A DNA stretch of 64,000 nucleotides from Sphingomonas crocodyli. GTDB lineage: Bacteria; Pseudomonadota; Alphaproteobacteria; Sphingomonadales; Sphingomonadaceae. Made by a program: the position numbers and the translations under genes. The DNA lies in assembly GCF_004005865.1 (NCBI RefSeq), contig NZ_SACN01000001.1:2790001-2854000 (forward strand), in the 5' to 3' direction. The notes under the pieces were generated by a model. That model made no database searches. It worked only from the letters and a program-made list of their open reading frames with translations, and had not been told where the DNA came from. This document shows positions 55,379 to 63,892 of this stretch, one piece after another. How positions within the stretch are numbered: position 1 is the first letter of the stretch; every line of letters starts with the position of its first letter.

Positions 55379-55513
55379 TTACGCGGAGAGCTTGTTGCGG
55401 CCGCGCGCACGGCGGGCGGCGAGAACCTTGCGGCCGCCGGGGGTGGCACTGCGCGAACGGAAGCCGTGGCGGCGCTTGCGGACCAGGTTGCTCGGCTGAA
55501 AAGTGCGCTTCAT
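55379..55513 (-). CDS. rpmH: 50S ribosomal protein L34 (44 aa)
   Basis: Begins [20 protein letters not shown] and ends [10 protein letters not shown], the invariant L34 sequence. It is directly followed by rnpA. A terminator for the upstream pilin gene lies in the 111-bp gap before it, so rpmH must have its own promoter near 55514-55540. Confidence 0.98.
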   Translation of the reverse strand: MKRTFQPSNLVRKRRHGFRSRSATPGGRKVLAARRARGRNKLSA

Positions 55514-55533
55514 CGTTCGTCTCTCGAATCTTC

Positions 55534-55567
55534 AAAAACAAAAAGGGCCACCGAACGTGCGATGGCC
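55534..55567 (-). terminator. Rho-independent terminator after the Flp pilin gene (minus strand)
   Basis: On the minus strand GGCCATCG and CGGTGGCC form an eight-pair stem around a six-base loop and are followed by CTTTTTG. It separates the pilin transcript from rpmH. Confidence 0.82.
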
Positions 55568-55624
55568 GCTGACGAAGGGGCGCTTACGGAAAAGCGGACC
55601 CCGAGTCAACGCCGGGCAGCGGTA

Positions 55625-55843
55625 TCAGGACGCCTTCATATTGTTCGAGACGTTGTTGAACGTCTTCTGCAACTGATTGCCCAGCTTCGACATGCCGGTG
55701 ATTGCGGCGACGGCGATGAGGGCGGCGATCAGGCCATATTCGATCGCGGTCGCACCACGCCGGTCGGCAAGAATCGCATGGAAGACGTGGACGAGGTGGG
55801 ACACGCGCGCAACTTTCACTGAATTTTCGGATGGAACCGCCAT
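55625..55843 (-). CDS. Flp/Fap-type pilin subunit (72 aa)
   Basis: Type IVb pilin-like protein. After a basic leader, RRGATAIEYGLIAALIAVAAITGM matches the class: the glutamate five residues into the mature helix (ATAIEYGL) and the hydrophobic assembly helix. The N-terminal leader (from MAVPSENS) is longer than usual and its ribosome site is poor; a GTG at 55819 would give 64 residues. No tad/cpa assembly genes are adjacent, so it is an isolated pilin gene. Confidence 0.85.
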   Translation of the reverse strand: MAVPSENSVKVARVSHLVHVFHAILADRRGATAIEYGLIAALIAVAAITGMSKLGNQLQKTFNNVSNNMKAS

Positions 55844-55866
55844 AACGGGCAACGCCTGCCAAAATC

Positions 55867-57387
55867 TTAATGCGCGATCCGCAGCAGCATGCCCGTCGGC
55901 CCGCGCCACACGGGAATCAGCCAGCTTTCGCGCGGCCATTGCGCAGGCGGCACATCGATCAGCCACAGATAGTCGAACGCCCCGCGCGGCAGCCGCGCAA
56001 CCGCCTGCGGCAGGCTGTAGCTGCCCGGCTGGCGGCAGCGCGCGGGGCGCAGTTCCTGGCTGGGATCGAGCGCGAAGTTTCGGGCCGGCGCATAGGTGAT
56101 CGACAGCAGCCGCCCGCCCGGCATCGGCCATTGCCCGTTGGCGAAGGAATCGCGCCGCGCGATCGCCATCGATCCGAGGTGATCGACGCGCGGTTGCTGC
56201 CACTCCTCGGCGCATGGCACGTTCGCCAGTACGAACAGCCGGCTGCCGCGCGGCACATGATCGAGCCCGGCGAGTTGCGCGCTCCAGATCGCGTCGACCC
56301 GATGGAACGTCGCCCCGTTCACCCCGAACCGTGCCAGCGCGAACAGGATCGCAATCGCCGCGACCGGTGTCCTCCAGCGTTCCATCCCCTCCTTCGGCGT
56401 CAGAGCGAGGAGCGCGAGCGCCACCGCATAGGGAATGATCCGCATGTCGGAGAAGAAGGAACCGAGCGCCGTCCCCGGCATGACCAGAAAGGCGGCGAAC
56501 AGAGCGAGCGCGGCCGCACCCAGCCGCCGCTCGATCCGGAAGATCAGCCCGCCAAGCCCCAGGATGATCAGCGCATAAAGGAGCCGTGCGCTCGTGACGT
56601 CGATCAGTTCATCGTCGCTGCGCAGGATCGCCATCGCGTAATAATATTTGGCGGAGAGCGTCGACCAGCGCAGCGGCGGCCCTTCGACATGCTGGCCGAT
56701 CCACCCGACCAGAAGCACTACCGGCAGCGCCAGCGGCACCACCGCAATCCCCGCACGCAGCAACGCGACCCCGCGCAAAAAGCCCGCACGACGCAGATCG
56801 GCCCATTCGAACGCGAAGGCCGCCACGCCCAGCATGCCCCACGCAACGCCGTGCGCCACGAAGGTCAGGAAGGCGATCGGCACGAAACAGAGGAAGCGCA
56901 GCCGCGTCCGCCCCGCCTTTGCGAGCCGCACCCACAGCGCCAGCCCGCCGATCATCATCGCGATGCCCAGCGCATAATTGGCGAAGCCGAACATGAAGGG
57001 GAAGCACAGCACCAGCGGCAGCGCGAACGCAGCGGTCGGCGGCACACGGCCATGCACTTCGTATGCGAGCCACAGCATCGCGGCGGCCGTCAGCGCCGCG
57101 ACCGCGACCATGATCGCCTTCACCGCCAGCTCGAGCCCGATCAGATGGCCGAGCGGAATCGCGAGCAGATCAACCCCGAGATTGCCGACCAGCGCCCAGC
57201 GATAGGCGAACCATTGCTTCAGATAAGGCGACGTCGCGATCGCATCGGCGACATGCAGCCGCCCGATATGCCCCGGCAGATCGACCAACGGCGGAATGGC
57301 GGGCCACAGCAACGGCGCCGCGGCCGCCACGACGAGCGCGGCGAGCAGCGCCGGGTGCTCCCACCAGTCGCGCATTCTCTCCATCAC
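55867..57387 (-). CDS. Polytopic membrane protein of unknown function (506 aa)
   Basis: About ten to twelve hydrophobic segments between residues 14 and 365, followed by a soluble C-terminal domain of about 140 residues (GSRLFVLANVPCAEEWQQ through LLRIAH). The first loop, PPLVDLPGHIGRLHVADAI, contains an Asp and His between helices 1 and 2. That layout recalls polyprenyl-phosphate-dependent membrane glycosyltransferases, but no diagnostic motif is clear. It is the gene upstream of the pilin on the same strand. Confidence 0.8.
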   Translation of the reverse strand: MMERMRDWWEHPALLAALVVAAAAPLLWPAIPPLVDLPGHIGRLHVADAIATSPYLKQWFAYRWALVGNLGVDLLAIPLGHLIGLELAVKAIMVAVAALTAAAMLWLAYEVHGRVPPTAAFALPLVLCFPFMFGFANYALGIAMMIGGLALWVRLAKAGRTRLRFLCFVPIAFLTFVAHGVAWGMLGVAAFAFEWADLRRAGFLRGVALLRAGIAVVPLALPVVLLVGWIGQHVEGPPLRWSTLSAKYYYAMAILRSDDELIDVTSARLLYALIILGLGGLIFRIERRLGAAALALFAAFLVMPGTALGSFFSDMRIIPYAVALALLALTPKEGMERWRTPVAAIAILFALARFGVNGATFHRVDAIWSAQLAGLDHVPRGSRLFVLANVPCAEEWQQPRVDHLGSMAIARRDSFANGQWPMPGGRLLSITYAPARNFALDPSQELRPARCRQPGSYSLPQAVARLPRGAFDYLWLIDVPPAQWPRESWLIPVWRGPTGMLLRIAH

Positions 57388-57464
57388 CTTGTCCTATCCG
57401 ATATCGCGGCAGCTGCGAACTCGTCCCTCGACGGACGGCAAACGACCCGGCATGCTGCGATGCG

Positions 57465-58541
57465 ATGAGCGATCTCGACAATATCGGCAGCGTGGTAACG
57501 GGCGGCATCGTCGCGCGGACGGTGGAACATCTCGGCCATTCCGCCGGGCCTGACGGCCATGATCAGAGCGGCGACTGCGCCAATTGCGGCGCGACGCTGA
57601 CCGCCACCTATTGTGGCAATTGCGGCCAGCACGGCCATGTCCACCGCACGATGATGGCGCTGGTCCACGACATATTGCACGGCGTGTTCCACTTCGAAGG
57701 ACGGACGTGGAACACGCTGCCGATGCTGGTATGGCGGCCGGGCGAACTCACGCGCCGCTACGCGCAGGGCGAGCGGGTCAAGTTCGTGTCGCCGATGGCC
57801 TTGTTCCTCTTTTCCGTCTTCATCATGTTCGCGGTCACGGCCTCGCTGACCAAGAATCTGGATTTCGGCATGGCGGGCCGCACCAAGCCCGAGCCGGGGC
57901 TGATCGCCGAATATCAATATCAGACCAAACGCCTGGCCAAGGCGGAAAAGCGGCTCGCGCAGCCGACCGACCCGACCGACGTCGACGATAATGAGGATCG
58001 CGCCACCGCCCTCCAGCGGCGCGACAAGGCCAAGGCCGAAGTCGCCCGATTGACCGCCGCCGCCGCCGCGCTGGAAATCCCTCCGGCCAAGTTGCGCGCG
58101 CCGGTGAAAACCGAAAAGGCCGCCAACCCGATCGAACATGCGGCCGAGAACCCCGCCCTCACCGCCTACAAGATGAAAAGCTATGCCTATAAATATAGCT
58201 GGGCGCTGATCCCGATCTCGCTGCCCTTCATCTGGCTGCTCTTTCCCCTGCGCCGCGACGTGGGGATGTACGATCACGCCATCTTCGCCACCTATTCGCT
58301 GTCGTTCATGCTGCTGATGGTGACGACGCTGGTGGCGCTCTATTATCTCTGGATTCCGGCGTGGATCCTGTGGACCGCCTTCGCCTTCATCCCGCCGATC
58401 CACATGTATCGCCAGTTGAAGGGCGCCTACCAGCTCAGCAGCGTCGGCGCCTTCTGGCGGATGAGCGTGCTGCTGACGATGACGAGCATCAGCGGCTGCC
58501 TGTTCTTCGCACTGCTCGTCTATCTGGGTTCGTCCGAATAA
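57465..58541 (+). CDS. DUF3667-type zinc-ribbon membrane protein (358 aa)
   Basis: The N-terminus holds a zinc ribbon C38-x2-C41 / C50-x2-C53 (CANCGATLTATYCGNCGQ) followed by the DUF3667-style HDILHGVFHFEGRTWNTLPMLVWRPGELTRRYAQGERVKFVSPMALFLF. Four or five membrane helices come later, interrupted by a helical, probably coiled-coil insertion (about 145-210). The cellular role is unknown. Divergent from the polytopic membrane protein gene. Confidence 0.87.
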   Translation: MSDLDNIGSVVTGGIVARTVEHLGHSAGPDGHDQSGDCANCGATLTATYCGNCGQHGHVHRTMMALVHDILHGVFHFEGRTWNTLPMLVWRPGELTRRYAQGERVKFVSPMALFLFSVFIMFAVTASLTKNLDFGMAGRTKPEPGLIAEYQYQTKRLAKAEKRLAQPTDPTDVDDNEDRATALQRRDKAKAEVARLTAAAAALEIPPAKLRAPVKTEKAANPIEHAAENPALTAYKMKSYAYKYSWALIPISLPFIWLLFPLRRDVGMYDHAIFATYSLSFMLLMVTTLVALYYLWIPAWILWTAFAFIPPIHMYRQLKGAYQLSSVGAFWRMSVLLTMTSISGCLFFALLVYLGSSE

Positions 58542-58607
58542 ACGAAGCCCCCTCGACAAGTGCCTCCGCCGCGTTAGAACAAGCCACGAACAGCGGGGGC
58601 TGAGTGA

Positions 58608-60116
58608 ATGGTAGCGCGCGTCGCGACGGTGGCGTTTCTGGGGCTGGAGGCGCGCGCCGTCGAGGTGCAGGTGCAGGTATCGCCCGGCCTTCCCCGCTTC
58701 AATGTCGTGGGCCTGGCCGACAAGGCCGTTACCGAAAGCCGCGAGCGGGTGCGCGGGGCGCTTTCCGCGATCGGGCTGGCGCTGCCGCCCAAGCATATCG
58801 CGGTGAACCTGTCGCCCGCCGATCTGCCCAAGGAAGGATCGCATTACGATCTGCCGATCGCGCTGGGTCTGCTCGGCGCGATGGGGGTGATCGATGCCGA
58901 GACGCTGGCCTCCTATGTCGTGGTCGGCGAACTCGGGCTCGACGCGCGGGTCGCGCCGACGCCGGGCGTACTGCTCGCCGCGCTCCACGCCAGCGAACGC
59001 GAACTGGGGCTGATCTGCCCGGTGGCGCAGGGGCCGGAGGCGGCGTGGGCCGGTTCGGTCGAGGTGATCGCGGCGCCCGACCTTCTCTCGCTGATCGGCC
59101 ATTTCAAGGGCGGCTCCCCCCTCCCCACGCCGAAGCCCGGCGAGGCCACGGTGCCCGCGCCGATCGCCGACCTGAAACAGGTGAAGGGGCAGGAGACCGC
59201 CAAGCGCGCGCTGGAGATCGCAGCGGCGGGTGGCCACAATCTGCTGTTCAGTGGTCCTCCGGGTGCGGGCAAATCGCTGATGGCGGCGTGCCTGCCCGGC
59301 ATCTTGCCCGACCTCACCCCGGCCGAGGCGCTCGAAGTCTCGATGGTCGCGTCGGTCGCGGGGGAACTGAACGAAGGGCGGCTGATCCGTGCGCGGCCCT
59401 TCCGAAGCCCCCACCATTCGGCGTCGATGGCCGCTTTGGTCGGCGGTGGCCTCCGCGTGCGGCCGGGCGAGGTAAGCCTGGCGCATCTGGGCGTCCTGTT
59501 CCTCGACGAGCTGCCCGAATTTCAGCGCGGCGTGCTGGACTCGCTCCGCCAGCCGCTCGAAACCGGCAAGGTCACGGTCGCGCGCGCCAATGCGCATGTC
59601 ACCTTCCCGGCGCGGGTGCAGCTGATCGCCGCGATGAACCCGTGCCGCTGCGGCCATCTGGGCGATGCCGCGCTCGCCTGTTCGCGCGCGCCCAAATGCG
59701 CGACCGACTATCAGGCGAAGCTGTCCGGCCCGCTGCTCGACCGCATCGACCTGCATGTCGAGGTCGCCGCCGTCAGCGCCGCCGACCTCGTCCTGCCCCC
59801 GCCCGCCGAAGGATCGGCCGAAGTCGCCGCCCGCGTCGCCGAAGCGCGCGCGATCCAGACCGATCGCTATGCAGCGCACGGCGTGCGCACCAATGCCGAG
59901 GCGGACGGCACCCTGCTCGACGACGTCGCCACCCCCGACGATGCGGGCCGCAAGCTGCTCGCGCAGGCGGCCGAAGCGATGCGGCTGTCCGCGCGCGGAT
60001 ATCACCGCGTCCTGCGCGTCGCCCGCACGATCGCCGATCTGGGCGGAGCGGAGTCGGTCGGCCGCATCCATGTCGCCGAGGCTTTGAGCTACCGGCGCCG
60101 GGCGGCGGTGAACTGA
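58608..60116 (+). CDS. comM: Mg-chelatase-like AAA+ protein ComM/YifB (502 aa)
   Basis: Hexameric helicase promoting branch migration during natural transformation. N-terminal Lon-like fold (1-170, VVGLADKAVTESRERVRGAL), Walker A GPPGAGKS (216-223), Walker B LFLDELPEF, zinc-like NPCRCG, and a C-terminal MCM-like domain (LSARGYHRVLRVARTIADL). Full length with all motifs intact. The GNAT gene starts two bases after its stop. Confidence 0.96.
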   Translation: MVARVATVAFLGLEARAVEVQVQVSPGLPRFNVVGLADKAVTESRERVRGALSAIGLALPPKHIAVNLSPADLPKEGSHYDLPIALGLLGAMGVIDAETLASYVVVGELGLDARVAPTPGVLLAALHASERELGLICPVAQGPEAAWAGSVEVIAAPDLLSLIGHFKGGSPLPTPKPGEATVPAPIADLKQVKGQETAKRALEIAAAGGHNLLFSGPPGAGKSLMAACLPGILPDLTPAEALEVSMVASVAGELNEGRLIRARPFRSPHHSASMAALVGGGLRVRPGEVSLAHLGVLFLDELPEFQRGVLDSLRQPLETGKVTVARANAHVTFPARVQLIAAMNPCRCGHLGDAALACSRAPKCATDYQAKLSGPLLDRIDLHVEVAAVSAADLVLPPPAEGSAEVAARVAEARAIQTDRYAAHGVRTNAEADGTLLDDVATPDDAGRKLLAQAAEAMRLSARGYHRVLRVARTIADLGGAESVGRIHVAEALSYRRRAAVN

Positions 60117-60117
60117 G

Positions 60118-60558
60118 ATGCGCATCCGGCGCGCAGAGGCTGACGATGCGGCGGCGCTGACCGCGCTGATGAAGGCATCCGCCGCCTATCAGGGCGACTA
60201 TGCCGGCATCCTCGCCAACTATGCGATCGACGCCGCGCAGATCGCCCGCGACCATATCTATCTCGCGACCGACGATGCCGGGCGGATGATGGGTTTCTAC
60301 AGCATCACGATCGATCCGGAGCCCGAACTCGACCTGATGTTCGTGATCGATGCCGCGCAGGGAACCGGGCTGGGCCGTGACCTGTTCGCGCATATGCGGG
60401 GCGTCGCCGCGCAGATCGGCATCGGGGAAATCATCATCGTGTCACACCCGCCCGCCCTCGGCTTCTACCTGCGGCAGGGCGCGGTGCGCGTCGGCACCAA
60501 AGCGCCGACGCCGACGGCCGCATGGGAACGGCCTATATTGAAGCTGCGGGTGGACTAA
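60118..60558 (+). CDS. GNAT-family N-acetyltransferase (146 aa)
   Basis: Acetyl-CoA-dependent acetyltransferase fold: N-terminal IRRAEADDAAALTALM, central LDLMFVIDAAQGTGLGRDLFAHM with the pyrophosphate loop Q-G-T-G-L-G, and SHPPALGFYLRQGAVRVG near the end. Substrate unknown. It is translationally close to comM and probably part of the same transcript. Confidence 0.92.
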   Translation: MRIRRAEADDAAALTALMKASAAYQGDYAGILANYAIDAAQIARDHIYLATDDAGRMMGFYSITIDPEPELDLMFVIDAAQGTGLGRDLFAHMRGVAAQIGIGEIIIVSHPPALGFYLRQGAVRVGTKAPTPTAAWERPILKLRVD

Positions 60559-60623
60559 CTTTGTGCCCAGCCTTTATCTTTCCAGCTCCAAGATATCGCA
60601 TGCTTCAACCAAGGCGTCAGCAA

Positions 60624-61067
60624 ATGGGCATCTCGCGAAACGAAGTCCAAGGGTATCTTTTGGCGCCAATCCCGCTGTTTCTGGTGGCATGCCTGATCAC
60701 CGTGCGCCCTGCACTTAGCGGTAGCGATGCGCTCGTTGGAATCTCGATCGCTTTAACAGGCAGCTACGGAATGATGACGATTTTCGGATTTCCCTTCCAT
60801 CTGTTGCTGCGTCGACTGCAGGTTACTTCACCGATGGTCTATCAAGTGGTCGCAATCGCGGTCACATGGATCGTCCTCGCCATTACTTTGATCGTTGAGC
60901 CCAAACCGCCTGAGCCAAGTATCAACGATGGCAGTCCGTTCGCTGGCGCTTCGTCCGCGGATATGGTCTTCAGCATGTTTGGGTTTTTCGGAGCGCTGAT
61001 CAGCGCAGCCTTTGCGGCTGTCACAGCAGGAATTTTCTGGCTCCTAGCCATTCGTACGAAAATCTGA
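60624..61067 (+). CDS. Small membrane protein of unknown function (147 aa)
   Basis: Not recognised. Four hydrophobic helices (about 10-28, 38-60, 72-95, 118-143) with a Pro-rich loop PKPPEPSINDG. The base composition is visibly less GC-rich than neighbouring genes, so recent acquisition or weak selection is possible. The start at 60624 is uncertain; ATG 60600 would add eight residues. The next small membrane protein gene begins four bases after its stop, suggesting a pair. Confidence 0.65.
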   Translation: MGISRNEVQGYLLAPIPLFLVACLITVRPALSGSDALVGISIALTGSYGMMTIFGFPFHLLLRRLQVTSPMVYQVVAIAVTWIVLAITLIVEPKPPEPSINDGSPFAGASSADMVFSMFGFFGALISAAFAAVTAGIFWLLAIRTKI

Positions 61068-61071
61068 TCGC

Positions 61072-61530
61072 ATGGCTCCCGCCCCCCTCTGGCGCCTGAT
61101 CCTCGCGATCCTCATCGCGCCGATCGTGCCGATCGCCCTGTTCGTGTGGCTGATCGAACCGCAGACCTGGGGTGCGGCGCGCGATTATACCTTCCTGATC
61201 GCGCTGCCCGCCTGGCCGGGGACCGCGATCGTCGGGGTGCCGCTCTGGCTCGTCCAGCGGCGGCGCGTGACGAGTTGGGGGTGGAGCGCCCTGTTCGTCG
61301 GCCTCCTCGCGCTCACGCCCTGGGCGTTGATCTGGGCGATCAGCGGATGGCTCCCCCAATCGGGCGACGGGACGCATGGCGTGGGCGATCTGCTCGGCAC
61401 CTATTGGAAGACCGGCGAACTCCCCCTGATGCTCGCCCAATGTTTCGCGCTCGGCGTGCTCGGCGGCGCGATCTTCCACATTGTCGCCTTCGGGTGGCGC
61501 AGGGGCCGATCTATTCCTGCAACTGGATAA
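61072..61530 (+). CDS. Small membrane protein of unknown function (152 aa)
   Basis: Not recognised. Four hydrophobic helices (about 8-28, 40-62, 68-92, 117-142). Its layout resembles the preceding protein although the sequence is different and GC-rich. The last 20 bases overlap the 3' end of the convergent regulator gene. No motif or signal is seen. Confidence 0.7.
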   Translation: MAPAPLWRLILAILIAPIVPIALFVWLIEPQTWGAARDYTFLIALPAWPGTAIVGVPLWLVQRRRVTSWGWSALFVGLLALTPWALIWAISGWLPQSGDGTHGVGDLLGTYWKTGELPLMLAQCFALGVLGGAIFHIVAFGWRRGRSIPATG

Positions 61531-61987
61531 CCCCCGTCGCCATCAGCGTCTGCACCATGCGCAAGATCGGCGCCATCACGTCGCGCGGATCCCAATCCTG
61601 ATCGCCCTCCGCAATATCCTGCGGCACCAATATCTGCCGGTCGTCCGACTCGATCAGATAACCGCGCAGGATCAGCTTCTGGACGATCCGGCGGACGGTT
61701 TCGCGCGGCAGACCCGTTGCCTCCGCGATGCGACGGCGAGAAATCGGAACGTCCCTGGCCCTGGCCGGCGCCAAATCGTCCGAATGGAAATCGGAATGCG
61801 CGAGTTGCCGGAACGCCCTTTGCATATTGGCGCATGAAACGACCGAGAAGACGAGATATTCGCTCGGATCAAATCCATGCCTGTTCTGCGACAGCATCTG
61901 GATGTCGACCGCACAATTATAGACCGCGAAGATATTGGCCTTCCTGTTCCTATCGAAGGCACCGGAATTGATGCTGGCCTTCGGCAT
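61511..61987 (-). CDS. Winged-helix DNA-binding regulator (158 aa)
   Basis: Residues about 75-130 form a helix-turn-helix with wing: ISRRRIAEATGLPRETVRRIVQKLILRGYLIES, as in GntR, MarR or Crp-type DNA-binding domains. The N-terminal half (NIFAVYNCAVDIQMLSQNRHG) is not a recognised sensor and shows no cyclic-nucleotide fold. The start at 61987 has a GAGGTG ribosome site. It is divergent from the exported Ppx-like gene across 202 bp and may regulate it. Confidence 0.82.
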   Translation of the reverse strand: MPKASINSGAFDRNRKANIFAVYNCAVDIQMLSQNRHGFDPSEYLVFSVVSCANMQRAFRQLAHSDFHSDDLAPARARDVPISRRRIAEATGLPRETVRRIVQKLILRGYLIESDDRQILVPQDIAEGDQDWDPRDVMAPILRMVQTLMATGVIQLQE

Positions 61988-62189
61988 GTCACACCTCGCG
62001 CGGTCCAATCGATTGCGATCGCCATCCTAACCGAAACGACATCACCGAAACGCATTTAGTTTCGAACAAGAAACAATGACCCAATATGGGTCGCCTGTCA
62101 TACGACGAGCCTGCCCTCCCCCTATAGTCTGCCCCCTCGCCGCCAGCGGACCTTTCGGACGTCTTCGCTGTGGTGAAGCAGGGGGAATG

Positions 62190-63329
62190 ATGGGTCTCGA
62201 TCGCAGGGAATTGCTGGAGCGTGGGCTGCTGCTCGGCGGGCTGCTCGCGCTGGCGCCGCACACCGGAGCCGAGGCCGCCAGCACGGACAAGAAGCTTGGG
62301 CTGATCGACATTTCGGCCAGCGGGATCACCACCTGGGTCTATCAGATCGCCGTGGCCAACATGACCACGCAACATGCCAAGCTTTCCGGTTTCCAACGTC
62401 TGGAACCGTCGAAATCCGGATCTCCGCCGCCGATCGCGCTTCCGCTGCTCGACGATGTCAGCGCGGCCGGTGTAGCCGCCACTGTCGACCTGATCGCCGG
62501 CCGGATCGATCGCCTGATCGAACTCAAGGTCAAGAAGACCGACATCTACCTCGTAATGTCTAGCGGCGTGGCGCAGCGCGTGATGCCCGTTCTCAAGCAA
62601 CTGGCCCGCGACGTGCGGGCCAGGACGGGCCTCCCCCTCGCCACCGTCACCGCGCGCGACGAAGCCCGCCTGCAGTTCGACTGGCTGGTCGCCCCCTTCG
62701 ATCGCGGGCGCGTCTTCCAGTTCGACGTCGGCAGCGGCAACACCAAGGGCGGCTCCTATGATCGCCGGGGCTGGAAAGGGCATTACGCCGACTTCTCCAT
62801 CCCCTTCGGCACGAAGACGCTCGCTGCCGCCGTCAAGGAACGATCCCCGGACGTCGACGTCGCCGATTTTCCGGCCAGAACCCGCGAATTCTATGATCAG
62901 GCGATCGCGCCGCAATTGACGCGTGAAAGCGCAAAATCGCTGGGGAAACTGAAAAATCCGCGCATCATCCTGTCCGGCGGAGCCGTCTGGGCCGCCACAG
63001 TGATCAGCCATCCGCGCGAGATGATCAGCGGACGCGACTTTATCGACATTTCGCCGGACAATCTGAACCAGGTCATCCAGTCGATACAGAAAGGCATATT
63101 CTACGGGATCGTGCCTTCGGACATCCAGGGCGATGACCGCAAGAAATTGCTGAAGATGCGCGAGAACGTTCGCAACGTCTTCAATCCGCACCAGCTTGCC
63201 GCCGGTGTCACCCTGCTCGCCTGCATGTGCGAGCAGTTCGATTTCGACAAGGCACCCAAAATCACCTTCCCGACCTTTTCGGGAAACACCTGGACCTCGC
63301 AGTTTCTGCTCGAATCCTCCTCCCGCTAG
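62190..63329 (+). CDS. Exported Ppx/GppA-like (ASKHA-fold) protein with Tat-type signal (379 aa)
   Basis: The N-terminus reads DRRELLERGLLLGGLLALAPHTGAEA, a twin-arginine signal. The mature part resembles the exopolyphosphatase/actin-like fold: KKLGLIDISASGITTWVYQ (phosphate 1-like), then FQFDVGSGNTKGG (phosphate 2-like, compare DIGGGST) and IILSGGAVWA (adenosine-type loop). Polyphosphate or nucleotide hydrolysis is possible, but export through Tat is unexpected for this fold. Start ATG 62190 is preferred over 62187 because the AGGGGG ribosome site is better spaced. A CAP-domain gene follows 26 bases later. Confidence 0.75.
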   Translation: MGLDRRELLERGLLLGGLLALAPHTGAEAASTDKKLGLIDISASGITTWVYQIAVANMTTQHAKLSGFQRLEPSKSGSPPPIALPLLDDVSAAGVAATVDLIAGRIDRLIELKVKKTDIYLVMSSGVAQRVMPVLKQLARDVRARTGLPLATVTARDEARLQFDWLVAPFDRGRVFQFDVGSGNTKGGSYDRRGWKGHYADFSIPFGTKTLAAAVKERSPDVDVADFPARTREFYDQAIAPQLTRESAKSLGKLKNPRIILSGGAVWAATVISHPREMISGRDFIDISPDNLNQVIQSIQKGIFYGIVPSDIQGDDRKKLLKMRENVRNVFNPHQLAAGVTLLACMCEQFDFDKAPKITFPTFSGNTWTSQFLLESSSR

Positions 63330-63355
63330 GCGTTGTTTAGGAAAGGTCAGTCGCA

Positions 63356-63883
63356 ATGACAGCGTTTCGATCCAGGGCCTTGCTACAGGCCCTATCGCTG
63401 ATCGCCGCCGGCGGTTTGCTATGCGCAGCCGCCCCCGCGACCCGGCTGGACAATTTCAAGCAACGCATTCTCGACAGCCACAATGCCGAGCGTACGACCT
63501 ACAAGCTTCGTCCGCTGGTCTGGAGCGATGCGCTGGCGGCCGAAGCGGCGAAGTGGGCCGCCCATCTGTCCGCTCTGGCGGACCTCGAACATGACGAAAG
63601 CCTCGACGTCGAAGGCGAAAATCTGTGGCGGGGAACCAAGGGCCATTACACGCCCGAAGACATGGTGAAGCTGTGGATTTCGGAAAAGAAGATGTTCCAG
63701 AACAATCCGATCCCCGACGTCAGCATCACCGGCGATTTCGGCGATGTAGGGCATTTCACACAGGTCGTATGGCACAGCACCGGGCTGGTCGGTTGCGCCG
63801 TGGCCGATGCGAAGGGCGGCGATGAGGTGATGGTCTGCCGGTATATGGAAGGCGGCAATGTGCAGGGCCAGAACACCTACTGA
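63356..63883 (+). CDS. Exported CAP/SCP (PR1-like) domain protein (175 aa)
   Basis: A signal peptide (about 1-25) is followed by a single cysteine-rich secretory/PR1-type CAP domain: FKQRILDSHNAERTTYKLRPLVWSDALAAEAAKWA, ENLW, the signature GHFTQVVWHSTGLVGCAVAD, and YMEGGNVQGQNTY. The cleft His and Glu residues are kept. Bacterial CAP proteins are secreted with mostly unknown activity. It probably shares a transcript with the exported Ppx-like protein. Confidence 0.9.
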   Translation: MTAFRSRALLQALSLIAAGGLLCAAAPATRLDNFKQRILDSHNAERTTYKLRPLVWSDALAAEAAKWAAHLSALADLEHDESLDVEGENLWRGTKGHYTPEDMVKLWISEKKMFQNNPIPDVSITGDFGDVGHFTQVVWHSTGLVGCAVADAKGGDEVMVCRYMEGGNVQGQNTY

Positions 63884-63892
63884 CCCGATCGC

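Noticed and set aside
57384..60125. 913-codon open frame on the minus strand covering the DUF3667 and comM genes
   Set aside because: The plus-strand genes have intact motifs (zinc ribbon, Walker A and B); the opposite frame is low-complexity Arg/Gly-rich sequence spanning two unrelated genes.
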